A stretch of DNA of 64,000 bases from Pseudoalteromonas luteoviolacea DSM 6061 (GCF_001625655.1 NZ_AUYB01000024.1:62001-126000); one strand, 5' to 3'; positions 36,338 through 46,741 are shown, counted from the stretch's first letter. A program made the numbers and translations. Notes: generated from the sequence alone by a model not told the origin.

Positions 36338-36405
36338 AGTTTCAGTGGCGGTTAATCTAAGTTAATCTAGCATCATTGAAAATACAGTGAATATTGCATA
36401 GGTAC

Positions 36406-38736
36406 ATGTCAGATAAAAAACGTACTACTGGTGCCAAGTCAAAGCCTAAAAAAACAACTCGAAAATCATCTAAATCGAAAACTTCGTCACCTTCTTTTAA
36501 ACAACGTCTTAGCCTGTTTAAAACCAAACTCTTAAGCACACTTTGGTCACTTTTTTGGAAAGGTGGGCTTGCGGTTTGTTGTGCGGTAGCACTGTACGTT
36601 ATTTACCTTGATTCAAAAGTAAGCAAACAGTTTGAAGGAAATAAGTGGCAACTACCTGTACAAGTCTATGCACGCGCAATGACATTCCATCCCGATCAAT
36701 ACCTGTCAGAGCAAGAGGTAATATGGGAGTTAGAGCGCTTAAATTATTCACGTGTCAACCGCATCAAACGTACTGGGCAGTATTTAGTGCAAGGGCGCAC
36801 CATTACTGTATATCGTCGTGCGTTTGAGTTTTATGAAGGTGAAGAACAGGCTTCTGAGTTTACCTTGAATTTTGCAGGAAAGAAGCTTGCGAGTATCGTA
36901 AACAATGGTGGTAGGAGAATTCCCACGGCACGTCTAGAGCCTGTGCAAATTGCGCGGATAGGAAATGAAACTAACCAAGATCGTGAATTTGTGCCTTTGG
37001 ACAAATTTCCCAATGTTTTAAAACAAGCTCTGTTAGTGGTTGAAGATCGTAACTTTTACGAGCACCATGGTGTTTCCCTATGGTCGATAATGCGAGCGCT
37101 TTACAGCAATATTAGAGCTGGGCGTACTGTCCAAGGAGGAAGCACATTAACTCAGCAATTGGCCAAGAATTTCTACCTCACAAGAGAGCGATCTCTAATA
37201 CGCAAAGTAAACGAAGCGTTTATCGCACTTATATTGGATTATCGATACAGCAAAGATGAGATCCTAGAAGCTTATCTAAATGAAGTTTATTTGGGGCAGG
37301 CTTATAACCAAGGCGTCCATGGTATGGGGCTGGCTTCCGAATTTTACTTTGCTAAGCCAGTTGATGAATTAGAGTTTGATCAGGTTGCATTACTGGTGGC
37401 AATGGTAAAAGGTCCGTCATTTTACAACCCAAGGCGCTATCCTGAAAGAACAATGGAGCGTCGAGACTTAGTTTTAAGGTTAATGGCCGAAAATGGCATT
37501 ATAACTACCACGGAATATCGTAGTGCATTGAAGCGTCAAATCGAGATTCAGCCTTTAAAAGAGAGCATGTTACAGTCTTATCCAGGTTACTTAGAGCTGG
37601 TGAATCGAGAGTTGAAAAACCTAGTTCCAAATGAAGATGTTGTGCATGCAGGAGTGAGAATATTCACTTACTTTGAATTGCAAAAGCAAAGTGCGATGGA
37701 AGAAGCTATCACATCAGGCTTACCCTATTTGGAAAGGCGCTTTAACACTTCAGGCTTAGAAGTCGCTATGCTATCTGTCAACACACAGAGATCTGGGGTT
37801 TCTGCTTTGGTAGCGGGTAGACAAATGCGTTTTTCTGGTTTTAATCGCGTACTGGATACCAAGCGTAGTGTCGGTTCATTAGTCAAGCCTGCTATTTATT
37901 TAACTGCGCTGCAGCAGGACTACAATTTAGGCACATTGGTGGATGATTCGCCGTTGCAGGTTACCAACGCTGCCGGAAAAACGTGGGCCCCCGAAAACTT
38001 TGATCACAAATTTAGAGGGCAAGTACCTCTGTATAGAGCTTTTAGTGAAAGCTTAAATATTCCAGCGGTAAACTTGGGTCTGGATGTGGGCGTTCATGAA
38101 GTAGCAAATACAATTACAGAGTTAGGTGTTGAAGGAGACATTCCTACTTATCCTTCGATGTTATTAGGCGCTGTTGAACTGTCTAGCTTTGATGTCGCGC
38201 AAATGTACACCACTATGGCTGCAAATGGTCGTTATAGCGAGTTGACCAGTATTTCTGCTATCACCGATGCGACAGGCCGGATGCTATACAAACATCGGCC
38301 TGAACAAACTCAACGTTTTGACCCAGCTTCAGTTTATATGACCAAGTATGGATTGAAACGAGTGACCAAAAGTGGCACAGGAAAACGTCTGAACAAACAT
38401 TTTCCGGCAATCCAGTTAGCAGGGAAAACAGGCACCAGTAATGATTTAAGAGACAGTTGGTTCGCTGGGTTTGACCACAATACAGTGACAGTGACCTGGA
38501 TCGGACGTGATGATAACAAACCTGCAAAATTAACTGGAGGAAGGGGGGCACTGGAATTGTATATTCGTTACCTCAAACCACTTAATCCACAAGCGATTGC
38601 AGATGACAGACCAGAGGGGATTCGGTGGGCATTTGTAAATAAGCAAACGGGTAAACAGGCGGCCCCACACTGTGGACCAACAATCCAGCTTCCTCTGAGA
38701 GCTGAATTGTTTGATCCGAAACCAAAGTGCAATTAA
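36406..38736 (+). CDS. mrcB: Penicillin-binding protein 1B
   Basis: A 776-residue bifunctional peptidoglycan synthase. A basic cytoplasmic N-terminus and one membrane helix ([18 protein letters not shown]) precede a UB2H domain for its lipoprotein activator. The glycosyltransferase domain has [15 protein letters not shown] and [15 protein letters not shown]. The transpeptidase domain has the catalytic Ser in [14 protein letters not shown], the SLN motif, and [13 protein letters not shown]. The ATG at 36406 was chosen over a TTG at 36394. It ends against the convergent chemoreceptor gene with a four-base overlap. Confidence 0.95.
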   Translation: MSDKKRTTGAKSKPKKTTRKSSKSKTSSPSFKQRLSLFKTKLLSTLWSLFWKGGLAVCCAVALYVIYLDSKVSKQFEGNKWQLPVQVYARAMTFHPDQYLSEQEVIWELERLNYSRVNRIKRTGQYLVQGRTITVYRRAFEFYEGEEQASEFTLNFAGKKLASIVNNGGRRIPTARLEPVQIARIGNETNQDREFVPLDKFPNVLKQALLVVEDRNFYEHHGVSLWSIMRALYSNIRAGRTVQGGSTLTQQLAKNFYLTRERSLIRKVNEAFIALILDYRYSKDEILEAYLNEVYLGQAYNQGVHGMGLASEFYFAKPVDELEFDQVALLVAMVKGPSFYNPRRYPERTMERRDLVLRLMAENGIITTTEYRSALKRQIEIQPLKESMLQSYPGYLELVNRELKNLVPNEDVVHAGVRIFTYFELQKQSAMEEAITSGLPYLERRFNTSGLEVAMLSVNTQRSGVSALVAGRQMRFSGFNRVLDTKRSVGSLVKPAIYLTALQQDYNLGTLVDDSPLQVTNAAGKTWAPENFDHKFRGQVPLYRAFSESLNIPAVNLGLDVGVHEVANTITELGVEGDIPTYPSMLLGAVELSSFDVAQMYTTMAANGRYSELTSISAITDATGRMLYKHRPEQTQRFDPASVYMTKYGLKRVTKSGTGKRLNKHFPAIQLAGKTGTSNDLRDSWFAGFDHNTVTVTWIGRDDNKPAKLTGGRGALELYIRYLKPLNPQAIADDRPEGIRWAFVNKQTGKQAAPHCGPTIQLPLRAELFDPKPKCN

Positions 38737-40574
38737 GTTCTAAATTGACTCATGGCCGACTTTAAATGGGCGGCCATATTACTTAGCTGGTGGGCATCGT
38801 CTTGTGTTGCTTCTGCGGAGCCCAACGTATGTTCTGCGAGTGAGCTGATTTCACTGGACTCTGATAGTGCTTGCTGAGTTGCCTGAGTTTGCTGTTGCAC
38901 AAGCTCTCTAATAACATGACCTTGCTGGTCTATATCAGTCATACTCTGCTCAGCGGCACTTAAAATTGCATTTGTTTCGGTGGCGGCAGTCACACCCCGT
39001 TCCATTTTTTCCACACTACTGAGCATTTTTTGTTGGGTGTCATTCGATGCGTTTTGCAGCGACTTGATAATTGAGTGGATCTCTTCAGTTTGTTGCTGAG
39101 TGCGCTTAGCCAAAGTTCGAACTTCGTCGGCGACAACTGCAAATCCACGGCCCTGCTCACCTGCACGCGCAGCTTCGATGGCAGCATTGAGCGCGAGCAA
39201 ATTTGTTTGCTCCGCGATCTCGCTGATCCCGAGGCTTACTTTGCTGATATTTTGGCTATCTTGAGCAAGCTTATCAAGCGCTTGTCTACTCTCTTCAAAC
39301 TCTTGCTGCAGCACTGTCATATGCTGAGCTAATTCAGTTGTATTAATGCTACCTTGCTTCACTTGTTCAGCGGCAGTACTGGCTAGTTCAGTAGCATGTT
39401 GAGCCGAGCTTTCAACTGCATCAGCAGCATTTGCCATATCGGATAACGCAGTGTGGATCCCTGTAATCTTGATCTGTTGTTGCTCTACATCGTGACGTGT
39501 ATCTTGGCTAATGTGACTGAGTTTATCAGTTGCATTGTGCAAATCACTTGAGGTGGTGTGTACATCTCCCAAAAGCTCGGTAAAAGCATCTAACACTCGA
39601 TTATACTGCGCCACAATGTCATTTAACTCGTCGTCTCCATGAGATTGCGCTTTGGCTCGTAAGTCACCTTGTGCAGCGCGTTGCGCAGATTCAGAAAACT
39701 CAGAAATCGTATCAACTACAGCAAAATAAAAACCGAGCATTAAGTACAATGCCACTATCAAGCTTAAAATAGAAGCTGTAGCGACGACGTTTCTTATCAT
39801 CTGTTCTTGCTCGAGCTTTTCTTGCAGAAGGCTTTTCAAAGTAGGTAATGCGATCTCGACTAAAGTTCTGGTTTTTCTTTGTACATCTTGATGAGCGCTG
39901 GTAAAAGCTGCAGCGCTGAGCTCAATTTCATCTGGCTCTAGAAGCTTAGTACGAACGGCTAATTGATAACTGTCTAATGCGCGATTGAGGGCATCAATCT
40001 TTTCAGATAGTTGGGCTTTTACCTGACTGTTTTCGAGTGTTGCAATTTCAAGTTTATCAAGTAATTGGCTTTTAACTATTGGCAGTGCTTTATTGAGGTT
40101 AGACAAGGCGATAAATGAGTCGGGTGTGAACCTACCCCTAGCTATGATCGCATTGGCTTGCTCGGCAATATTGTTGACTTGATAAACCAGTTTAGGAAGT
40201 GACTCAACAAGTGAGCGATTCAAATAAGAACGGCTCAGATCGTTATCAATTGCTAATTTAGATGCGATTGACACTTGCTCTAAAGGCGAATTTGATGCCT
40301 TACTGTTAACCATTAGACCACTGCGTTTCAGTAGTTGCTGATTTTCGCTTTGGCGGTTGTTAATTATGTTTTCGAGCAGTTTAGGGTATAGATTCAAACC
40401 TTGTTGCTGCTGCTTACTCACCTCTATTGAATGGGTTAATGTGGAGTTGAGAAAAAACAAGCTTAATGCCAGAGGCAGAATAAGGATACCGAAGACTAAA
40501 CTGATTTTTGTTTTGTACTTTAACTGCGCCATAAACGCAATGGCGGGGCTACAAACTGATCTGAGTCCTGTCAT
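38733..40574 (-). CDS. Methyl-accepting chemotaxis protein
   Basis: A 613-residue receptor. An N-terminal helix ([19 protein letters not shown]), a periplasmic sensor region rich in helices (about 45-260), a second helix ([25 protein letters not shown]), a HAMP domain and the cytoplasmic signalling domain are visible. The hairpin tip [37 protein letters not shown] is the canonical MCP sequence. The ligand is unknown. The start at 40574 keeps a short segment before MAQLKYKTK; the latter ATG (40532) is an alternative. Confidence 0.94.
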   Translation of the reverse strand: MTGLRSVCSPAIAFMAQLKYKTKISLVFGILILPLALSLFFLNSTLTHSIEVSKQQQQGLNLYPKLLENIINNRQSENQQLLKRSGLMVNSKASNSPLEQVSIASKLAIDNDLSRSYLNRSLVESLPKLVYQVNNIAEQANAIIARGRFTPDSFIALSNLNKALPIVKSQLLDKLEIATLENSQVKAQLSEKIDALNRALDSYQLAVRTKLLEPDEIELSAAAFTSAHQDVQRKTRTLVEIALPTLKSLLQEKLEQEQMIRNVVATASILSLIVALYLMLGFYFAVVDTISEFSESAQRAAQGDLRAKAQSHGDDELNDIVAQYNRVLDAFTELLGDVHTTSSDLHNATDKLSHISQDTRHDVEQQQIKITGIHTALSDMANAADAVESSAQHATELASTAAEQVKQGSINTTELAQHMTVLQQEFEESRQALDKLAQDSQNISKVSLGISEIAEQTNLLALNAAIEAARAGEQGRGFAVVADEVRTLAKRTQQQTEEIHSIIKSLQNASNDTQQKMLSSVEKMERGVTAATETNAILSAAEQSMTDIDQQGHVIRELVQQQTQATQQALSESSEISSLAEHTLGSAEATQDDAHQLSNMAAHLKSAMSQFRT

Positions 40575-40662
40575 AATTTAATTCTTTGTTATTGAGTCAC
40601 GAGATAAAGACCTTGTTAATACAAAGAATAGTTCAAAGAAATCAGATTTTTTTTTGAAGATG

Positions 40663-40688
40663 AAAAAAAAGCCCATTATGGGCTTTTT
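40663..40688 (-). terminator. Terminator after hemL
   Basis: On the minus strand GCCCATAATGGGC forms a compact stem followed by eight T residues. It lies about 33 bases after the hemL stop. Confidence 0.8.
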
Positions 40689-40720
40689 ATTTTCCGAATT
40701 ATGGAAAACTTTTATTGTTG

Positions 40721-42007
40721 CTATGCAACTAAATTGGCAAAAGCTCGATCTGCTGCCTGAATTGTATCTTCGATATCTTGATCACTATGCATTGTGCTTA
40801 CAAAACCAGCTTCAAATGCTGACGGCGCAAGATATACGCCTTCTTCAAGCATCAAATGGAAGAAGCGTTTAAACCTTTCCAAATCACACTCAGTTGCTTG
40901 CTGGTAGCTGTCTACACGCTTAGCATCAGTAAAGAAGAAGCCAAACATCCCGCCTGCGTAATTGGTTGTAAGTGGAATGTTATGCTTGTCAGCTGCAGCT
41001 TGAAAACCAGCACACAGCGCTTTAGATTTTGATTCTAGGGATTCATGTAAGCCTGGTGCTGATAATAGCTCTAGCGCTTTAAGCCCAGCTGCCATAGCAA
41101 TTGGGTTACCAGATAACGTGCCTGCTTGATAAACAGGCCCCACTGGTGCGATAAAGTCCATGATCTCTTTTTTACCACCAAAAGCACCGACAGGCATCCC
41201 ACCGCCGATAACTTTACCCAAGCAGGTTAAGTCAGGCTCAATCTTGTAGTATTGCTGCGCACCACCAAGAGCAACCCTGAAACCAGTCATAACTTCATCA
41301 AAAATAAGGACTGATTTGTTGTCGGTACACACTGAGCGCAGACCTTCTAAGAATCCTGCAACTGGTGGAATACAGTTCATGTTACCTGCAACAGGCTCAA
41401 CAATAACGCATGCAATTTGATCCCTGTACTGCTCAAAAATTGCTTTTACTTCGTCTAAATTGTTAAAGGACACTGTCAGGGTGTGTTTTGCAAAGTCAGC
41501 TGGAATACCAGGTGAGTTTGGCACGCCCATTGTTAGCGCACCTGAACCCGCTTTCACTAATAGAGAGTCAGCATGACCATGATAACAACCCTCAAATTTA
41601 AGAATTTTATCTCTACCTGTAAAGCCACGAGCTAAGCGGATTGCACTCATGGTTGCTTCTGTACCAGAGCTCACCATGCGCACTTTTTCGATAGATGGAA
41701 CAAGCTCTTTAACTTTTTCAGCCATCAGGATTTCCGTCTCAGTTGGGGCGCCGTAACTTAAACCATTTTCAACGGCATCCAACACTGCTTGCTTAATTTG
41801 TGGGTGGTTGTGGCCAAGGATCATCGGCCCCCATGAGCCAACATAGTCGATATAGCGATTATTATCGGCATCATAAGTAAAGGGGCCTTGTGCTTTTGTA
41901 ATAAACAAAGGAGTGCCACCCACACCGTTAAACGCTCGAACAGGAGAGTTTACACCACCTGGAATGGAACTTTGTGCACGTTCAAATAAATCTTGGCTAA
42001 TTGTCAT
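40721..42007 (-). CDS. hemL: Glutamate-1-semialdehyde 2,1-aminomutase
   Basis: A 428-residue class III aminotransferase, close to E. coli's 426. The start at 42007 follows AGGACAC and gives [26 protein letters not shown]. The PLP lysine is in [20 protein letters not shown], and [33 protein letters not shown] is the PLP-phosphate region. It makes 5-aminolevulinate for haem and cobalamin. It follows pyrB on the same strand by 16 bases; hemJ is close upstream. Confidence 0.96.
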   Translation of the reverse strand: MTISQDLFERAQSSIPGGVNSPVRAFNGVGGTPLFITKAQGPFTYDADNNRYIDYVGSWGPMILGHNHPQIKQAVLDAVENGLSYGAPTETEILMAEKVKELVPSIEKVRMVSSGTEATMSAIRLARGFTGRDKILKFEGCYHGHADSLLVKAGSGALTMGVPNSPGIPADFAKHTLTVSFNNLDEVKAIFEQYRDQIACVIVEPVAGNMNCIPPVAGFLEGLRSVCTDNKSVLIFDEVMTGFRVALGGAQQYYKIEPDLTCLGKVIGGGMPVGAFGGKKEIMDFIAPVGPVYQAGTLSGNPIAMAAGLKALELLSAPGLHESLESKSKALCAGFQAAADKHNIPLTTNYAGGMFGFFFTDAKRVDSYQQATECDLERFKRFFHLMLEEGVYLAPSAFEAGFVSTMHSDQDIEDTIQAADRAFANLVA

Positions 42008-42023
42008 AATGTGTCCTTTTTGA

Positions 42024-43040
42024 TTAACTTTGGCGCTTTCTGCTGAACCAAGGTACATTGGTTTCGTATTGTTGTACTTTGTTTTCGACACCTAATGTCA
42101 GTGCGAAAAGAGCCATACGGATAAGTACACCATTTTGTACTTGTCTAAAGATGGCCAAGTTATCATTGCTATTTAAATCGTTATCTAATTCGTTTGCGTC
42201 GCTTCGGCTGTCACGCGGTAATGGGTGCATTAGTACAGACTCAGGCTTACAGTGTGCGTCATAAATTGCTTGACTGATCCTAAACCCACCGCGATATTTG
42301 TTGGCCTCTTCTTGTGAAGGAAAGCGCTCTTCTTGAATACGTGTTTGGTAAACGATATCTGCGGCTAAGTTGCCTTCCATCTTTGATACCAGCTCAATTT
42401 TATGGCCCGCGTTAGTCACAGCGTCTAACACATAGTCTGGCATTTGCAAGCCGTCTGGTGCGACCATTGAGAACTTGATGTTTTTATAGTGGCATAGCAG
42501 CTTAGAGAGAGAATGTACGGTACGACCATATTTCAAGTCTCCTACTAGCGCGATATGCATGCCATCGACACCGCGACCAAATCGGCTCAGTTCACGGTCA
42601 ATAGTCAGTAAATCTAGTAGTGCTTGAGTAGGGTGCTCGTTGGGGCCATCGCCACCATTGAGTACAGGAACATCAGAACCTGTGGCAAACTCAGCGACAC
42701 TGCCTGCATCAGGGTGGCGCATAGCAACGGCATCAGCATAAGCAGAGATTACACGCGCTGTATCATACAGTGACTCACCTTTTGCCAATGCAGAGCTTTG
42801 CATGCCGGTTGTTTCTCTTACCAGTCCACCTAATAGGTTGAATGCAGTACCAAAGCTGACACGTGTGCGGGTACTTGGTTCGAAAAATAGGTTTGCAAGT
42901 ACTGCGCCCTCTAACACTTGGGTACGTTTATGCTTTTTGGCATAAGGCTCCATGCGTTTGGCGACTTCAAAAATAAGTTCTATTGCTTCTCTATCTAGTT
43001 GATTGACAGAAAGGATGTTTTCACCTTGGAAACTTAACAT
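42024..43040 (-). CDS. pyrB: Aspartate carbamoyltransferase
   Basis: A 338-residue protein with the carbamoyl-phosphate motif [16 protein letters not shown] and [25 protein letters not shown] near the C-terminus. The ATG at 43040 ([17 protein letters not shown]) is preferred over an upstream GTG at 43058. It begins pyrimidine synthesis. No pyrI regulatory-subunit gene lies next to it. Length is longer than the E. coli catalytic chain (about 310), with extra C-terminal residues. Confidence 0.93.
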   Translation of the reverse strand: MLSFQGENILSVNQLDREAIELIFEVAKRMEPYAKKHKRTQVLEGAVLANLFFEPSTRTRVSFGTAFNLLGGLVRETTGMQSSALAKGESLYDTARVISAYADAVAMRHPDAGSVAEFATGSDVPVLNGGDGPNEHPTQALLDLLTIDRELSRFGRGVDGMHIALVGDLKYGRTVHSLSKLLCHYKNIKFSMVAPDGLQMPDYVLDAVTNAGHKIELVSKMEGNLAADIVYQTRIQEERFPSQEEANKYRGGFRISQAIYDAHCKPESVLMHPLPRDSRSDANELDNDLNSNDNLAIFRQVQNGVLIRMALFALTLGVENKVQQYETNVPWFSRKRQS

Positions 43041-43069
43041 GCGGCGATTCCTAATCACAGATTGACAAC

Positions 43070-43120
43070 AGGAGGCAAGGCTGCGCTCCTAACCGAGATA
43101 ACCTTGGTAACTCTAGGTTA
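43070..43120 (-). promoter_or_regulatory. Two hairpins in the pyrB leader
   Basis: AGGAG-GCA (43070-43077), 4-base loop, TGC-G-CTCCT (43082-43090) and TAACCT...AGGTTA (43099-43104, 43115-43120) can form stems 30-80 bases upstream of the pyrB start on the minus strand. No T-run follows on that strand, so this is not a clear attenuator of the E. coli pyrBI type. Another stem, ATGACGG/CCGTCAT (43163-43184), lies just after hemJ. Confidence 0.35.
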
Positions 43121-43191
43121 CTGGAACGACATAATAGCATAGTTCCTAGCTATCTGGTGAGTATGACGGCACTGTGTCCGTCATATTTACG

Positions 43192-43626
43192 CTAAAAAAA
43201 TGGTTTTAATACTGCCAACAGAATAATTGGTAACAATAGGAAAACAGGGAATTCATTGTAGTAGCGATAGAAACGCGTACTACGAATGTTTCTGTCGTGT
43301 TTGAAGTCGGCTAATAACTTAAAACAGTATGCGTGATAAATGTATAAAATGATTACAAAAACAAGCTTGTAATGAAGCCACAAGTTATATTTGAACCACT
43401 CTCTACCATATTCAACAATCGTAAGTACGCCAAAAACAGTTGTTAAGATTGCAAAAGGCGTTACGAAATACAGCAAACGACGCTCCATAATTTTGAGCAT
43501 GGCCTTACAGGCTTTTTCTTCCGTCATTGTGTGGTATATGAATAACCGAGGTAAGTAAAAAATACCAGCAAACCAAGCTACCATAAAAAAGATGTGCAAG
43601 GCTTTGTAAATCAACAGCGCGCTCAT
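43192..43626 (-). CDS. hemJ: Protoporphyrinogen oxidase HemJ
   Basis: A 144-residue membrane protein with four predicted helices. The N-terminus LLIYKALHIFFMVAWFAGIFYLPRLFIYH and the middle LWLHYKLVFVIILYIYHAYC, with the conserved His residues, match HemJ (formerly UPF0093). HemJ oxidises protoporphyrinogen IX. It lies 19 bases after the ClC gene and on the same strand as hemL, with pyrB between, so the haem link is partial. Confidence 0.88.
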   Translation of the reverse strand: MSALLIYKALHIFFMVAWFAGIFYLPRLFIYHTMTEEKACKAMLKIMERRLLYFVTPFAILTTVFGVLTIVEYGREWFKYNLWLHYKLVFVIILYIYHAYCFKLLADFKHDRNIRSTRFYRYYNEFPVFLLLPIILLAVLKPFF

Positions 43627-43645
43627 AATGCCCCTTATGCATGTA

Positions 43646-45328
43646 TTAAAGTAAACTATTTCTCATTGTTAGTATGTGTCTTAATTTGTCCCATCGAACG
43701 ACCCCCATAATTTGCAGGCTGTCTTTTTGATTGTACACATATACAGCGCCAGAGCGCTTATCTTTAAGTAACTCAAATGCTTCAGCTAGCGTTGCTTGAG
43801 TACTTAGACCCTGTAAAGGGACATACTTAATTGTGGCACTGTCATCTGAGATCAAAGTTAAGTCGTACTCAGCTAACTGATAGCCTGTCTCTTCGTCATA
43901 AACAATCAGCGGCGTTTGGCTATCAACCGCGGACAGGGTTTCTTTTATTTGCTCTTTATCGTTTGAATAAAGAAGTTTGAAGTCTTCTTCCATCTCTTCA
44001 ACAATCCCCACTTTTTGCAATGCTTCCTTGGCTGGCGACACTTGATAAGGCAACCCTTGAAAATCGAGCTGTTGCAAAAATATAGAGCGATTACCAAATA
44101 CTTGTAGAGCGGTGACATATGCGGTTGAAATAATGAGCATCGCGGGTACAACAATTTGTGGATTTGAGGTTAATTCCATCACCGCAGTTAAGGCAGCCAA
44201 AGGTGCATGTAATGTTGCGGCCAATAACCCCGCCATGCCTAATACGCCATAGGTACCGGCAACAGCGGTATCTGGAGAAATAAACTGGGCAAAAAATGCC
44301 ATAAGAGTACCCATTATAACCCCTAAGCCAATGACTGGGCCGATCAGCCCTCCGGGTATACCTAGGCCAATGGCAAATAAAGTTGCTAAGAGTTTAGCGA
44401 TAAATATAGTGGTCAATAACTGTAAGTTATCAGGTGTTTCTACCGCGAGTTTTATTGCGCTCATACCCGAGCCCATAGCTTCAGGCACAAGGTAACCAAT
44501 CAAGCCTGCAATGAGCCCAGCCAACAAGAGTCGTGGGAACATACTGATAGGTTTGAATGTTTTGATAATTAACATTAGGTTTTGATTGAAGGCAAATGCG
44601 ATGGCGCCAAGAGCAAAACCACAGACTATCAAATAGGGGTAGTGCCAAAAACTCAGCATTTCGATTTGAATAAGCGAAAGCTCAGAAACATTGCCAAAAA
44701 CAACTTGGGTTGCTAACGCGCCGGTCACAGCAGCAAGCATAATGGGTACAAAAATATGAATTTTATATTCTCGCAGAACGACTTCCATGACAAAAATAAC
44801 CGCGGCTAAGGGGGTATTAAATGATGCAGCAATACCAGCTGCGACACCACACCCCGCTAATGTACGCGCCGCATTATGAGGTAAATGTAACCTTTCAGTG
44901 AGGACACTGGCACCAGTGGCTCCCATGTGCACAGATGGGCCTTCTCGGCCAACAGAGAAGCCACAAATTAGCGCAATGCCGCCACCGAAAAATTGATTTA
45001 CAGAATTCCAAATTGGCATATGCCCGTAATGGTGCTTGATGCGGTTTATAACAAATGGAATGCCAAGGCGATAATGTTTAAATCCAGTCAAACTTGCAAA
45101 CAGTGCGATAATTAAGGCTGCGCCAACGGGTAGCAATAGCCTTTGATGTTGTGCGAGCGTGGTAAAGTCGTCATGACTGTCTAAAAAGAATGATTGGACC
45201 AACTCTATCATGAGGCGAAATAAGATGATCAATATCGCAGCGATTAGGCCAGCACACACGCCAAGCAAGCACAGTTGTGCTGAAGTCTTCGGTTTTGCTA
45301 GGCGGCGCCTCACTTGATCAAGAGTCAT
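43646..45328 (-). CDS. ClC-family chloride channel/transporter with CBS domains
   Basis: A 560-residue protein. The channel part (about 1-430) has the selectivity-filter motifs GFSVGREGPSVHMGA, GIPGGLIGPVIGLG and GSGMSAIK in a ten-helix membrane domain. The C-terminal 130 residues contain two CBS-like repeats (DKEQIKETLSAVDSQTPLIVYDEE and ATLAEAFELLKDKRSGAVYVYNQ). The gating Glu in GREGP suggests a Cl-/H+ antiporter. Its start is 210 bp from the divergent erpA. Confidence 0.92.
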   Translation of the reverse strand: MTLDQVRRRLAKPKTSAQLCLLGVCAGLIAAILIILFRLMIELVQSFFLDSHDDFTTLAQHQRLLLPVGAALIIALFASLTGFKHYRLGIPFVINRIKHHYGHMPIWNSVNQFFGGGIALICGFSVGREGPSVHMGATGASVLTERLHLPHNAARTLAGCGVAAGIAASFNTPLAAVIFVMEVVLREYKIHIFVPIMLAAVTGALATQVVFGNVSELSLIQIEMLSFWHYPYLIVCGFALGAIAFAFNQNLMLIIKTFKPISMFPRLLLAGLIAGLIGYLVPEAMGSGMSAIKLAVETPDNLQLLTTIFIAKLLATLFAIGLGIPGGLIGPVIGLGVIMGTLMAFFAQFISPDTAVAGTYGVLGMAGLLAATLHAPLAALTAVMELTSNPQIVVPAMLIISTAYVTALQVFGNRSIFLQQLDFQGLPYQVSPAKEALQKVGIVEEMEEDFKLLYSNDKEQIKETLSAVDSQTPLIVYDEETGYQLAEYDLTLISDDSATIKYVPLQGLSTQATLAEAFELLKDKRSGAVYVYNQKDSLQIMGVVRWDKLRHILTMRNSLL

Positions 45329-45473
45329 ATTTTATCGCTGTGTTTAGGTATATACCTGTATTTTATCAAAAGATAATCGCTAAGTCCCTGACATAAGTCT
45401 AGTTATGAGGTCAAAATATTTCGGATATCATGTTTACAGTTCTGCCATTACATAAAGTTCAACAGAGCGTCAG

Positions 45474-45506
45474 ATACTTGATTAAAATAGTCGGGTATTA
45501 GATAAT
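45474..45506 (+). promoter_or_regulatory. IscR type-1 box over the erpA promoter
   Basis: Positions 45474-45498 agree with the IscR type-1 consensus (ATASYYGACTRWWWYAGTCRRSTAT, as I recall it) at 24 of 25 positions; the only difference is T for C at position 9. The promoter overlaps: TTGATT (45478-45483) as -35, 17 bp, GATAAT (45501-45506) as -10. A bound Fe-S IscR would block this promoter. Confidence 0.85.
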
Positions 45507-45538
45507 TCCGCTAATTATTGTACAAGGGTCGAATGCAC

Positions 45539-45877
45539 ATGTCAGAAGAGTTACCTATTAAATTTAGCGATGCGGCAGCAGCTCGCGTTAAAGAGCTGAT
45601 TTCTGAAGAAGAAAATCCGGAATTAAAGCTTCGCGTATATGTAACTGGTGGAGGATGCTCAGGTTTCCAGTATGGATTCACATTTGATGAAAAAGTAAAT
45701 CCTGGTGATTTGGAAATTGAAAAAAATGGTGTGGTCATGGTAGTTGACCCAATGAGTATTCAGTACCTAGTGGATGGAATCGTTGATTATACTGAGGGGC
45801 TGGAAGGGGCACGTTTCTTCGTAAATAACCCTAACGCGACAACTACATGCGGTTGTGGTGCGAGCTTCAGCGTATAG
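45539..45877 (+). CDS. erpA: Iron-sulfur cluster insertion protein ErpA
   Basis: A 112-residue A-type carrier. [21 protein letters not shown] and the C-terminal [14 protein letters not shown] hold the three cluster cysteines. ATG codons at 45533 and 45539 are possible; the second matches E. coli's MSDDVALPLEF better (MSEELPIKF), with AAGGG upstream. ErpA passes Fe-S clusters to apo-targets such as IspG/IspH. An IscR box lies on its promoter. Confidence 0.93.
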   Translation: MSEELPIKFSDAAAARVKELISEEENPELKLRVYVTGGGCSGFQYGFTFDEKVNPGDLEIEKNGVVMVVDPMSIQYLVDGIVDYTEGLEGARFFVNNPNATTTCGCGASFSV

Positions 45878-45896
45878 TAGAATTGAATAATCAGTG

Positions 45897-45924
45897 AAAA
45901 GCCATGCCAATGCATGGCTTTTTT
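45897..45924 (+). terminator. Terminator after erpA
   Basis: GCCATGC-CAAT-GCATGGC followed by TTTTTT. The T-run reaches the first base of the complement of the stop codon of the small minus-strand gene, so the two gene ends interlock. Confidence 0.88.
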
Positions 45925-46099
45925 ATGCCGGGTTAGTGACATGGATCATTAGCACGAAAAACCCTAAAACAAACGCCGAAAAGGCGAGAATATAAATAAA
46001 TCCGCGTTTTCCCTGTTTGATGGGCACCCCATTTACCTTCAAAAAGTAATACCAACCAAAACAAAGAATGAGTGGCAGTAAAAATAAGATTCGAATCAT
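45923..46099 (-). CDS. 58-residue predicted two-helix membrane protein
   Basis: A short open frame beginning with ATG at 46099, eight bases after AGGG, and ending at TAA 45923. The product MIRILFLLPLILCFGWYYFL then KVNGVPIKQGKRGF and a second helix YILAFSAFVLGFFVLMIHV shows two hydrophobic helices separated by a basic loop. The good ribosome site and hydrophobicity argue for a real gene. I do not know its function. It lies tail-to-tail with erpA and divergent from the XRE gene. Confidence 0.65.
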   Translation of the reverse strand: MIRILFLLPLILCFGWYYFLKVNGVPIKQGKRGFIYILAFSAFVLGFFVLMIHVTNPA

Positions 46100-46209
46100 T
46101 TTTGCACCCTAATTTTTCGATTAAATTTAAGGTTAGCTCTAAATAACTAATTTTAAAAGAAAAATAAATTATTTCAAATACTGGTACAAGATATAAAATT
46201 TTTGTTAAA

Positions 46210-46304
46210 GTGTACCCTGTACCTTACATGAAAAAAATGAATATAATTTTTCAAAAATTTATTAGGATTTAGCGCTAAGATAGTCTATACCTAATTGGGT
46301 ACAC
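46210..46304 (+). promoter_or_regulatory. Paired 8-bp inverted repeats flanking the XRE promoter region
   Basis: GTGTACCC (46210-46217) is repeated in inverse orientation as GGGTACAC (46297-46304). Between them TATACC (46286-46291) can serve as -10, with a start near 46297. A direct copy of TGTACC follows the first repeat at 7-base spacing. These are the sort of paired sites that an autoregulatory HTH protein could bridge, but no binding protein is known. Confidence 0.4.
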
Positions 46305-46314
46305 AGGAACAAGG

Positions 46315-46371
46315 CCTGTTGGCAAAACAGGAAATACGCAAGACCCATAGGGTCTGTAGCGAGTATTTTTT
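46315..46371 (+). promoter_or_regulatory. Structured leader of the XRE gene with terminator-like element
   Basis: A first hairpin, CCTGTT-GGCAA-AACAGG (46315-46331), is followed by a second, GACCC-ATA-GGGTC (46342-46354). The outer arms AATAC-GC (46333-46339) and GC-GA-GTATT (46359-46367) extend the second, and it ends in TTTTTT. This is the layout of an attenuator 85 bases before the XRE ATG. ACGCAA near the stem recalls the c-di-GMP-I aptamer but the rest does not fit. Confidence 0.5.
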
Positions 46372-46455
46372 CTTATATACGAAGTGCAGTTGAGTGAGAC
46401 GGGCAAATTTCACAAAGCTGCTTAAGGTAAATCATCAAGTAGGAGATGTTTATTT

Positions 46456-46701
46456 ATGATGGGTAAAACGGTTTCTTCAGAAGAAAACGGAAAGTTAACA
46501 AAATGGTTGAAATCAAAGCGTCATGAGAAAGGCCATACAATGCGTAGCCTTGCTCAAGTTTTAGGTACGCCGCATTCATTTATTGGCAAAATTGAGAACC
46601 AAGAACGTCGTTTAGATGTAATCGAATTCTTGCGTTACTGTGAGGCACTTGAGGTAGACCCATACGAAGGCCTTTCACTAATCAATAAAGAAGAGCTATA
46701 A
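46456..46701 (+). CDS. XRE-family HTH transcriptional regulator
   Basis: An 81-residue, single-domain regulator. The helix-turn-helix is LTKWLKSKRHEKGHTMRSLAQVLGTPHSFIGKIENQERRLDVIEFLRYCEAL. TAGGAG lies ten bases before the first of two adjacent ATG codons. A long, structured 5' region suggests tight control, possibly by itself. Targets are unknown. It follows erpA and the small membrane gene but is independently expressed. Confidence 0.88.
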   Translation: MMGKTVSSEENGKLTKWLKSKRHEKGHTMRSLAQVLGTPHSFIGKIENQERRLDVIEFLRYCEALEVDPYEGLSLINKEEL

Positions 46702-46741
46702 ATCCAGGCGGATTGAAAAGCAAGGTGCAAGGAAATGCACC

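Noticed and set aside
46300..46365. Possible c-di-GMP-I riboswitch (GGCAAA, ACGCAA, GC-rich stem)
   Set aside because: Only nine bases separate the GGCAAA and ACGCAA elements, too few for the conserved P2 stem, and the tetraloop-receptor 3' part (AGGTAGC...GGTTACC) is missing.
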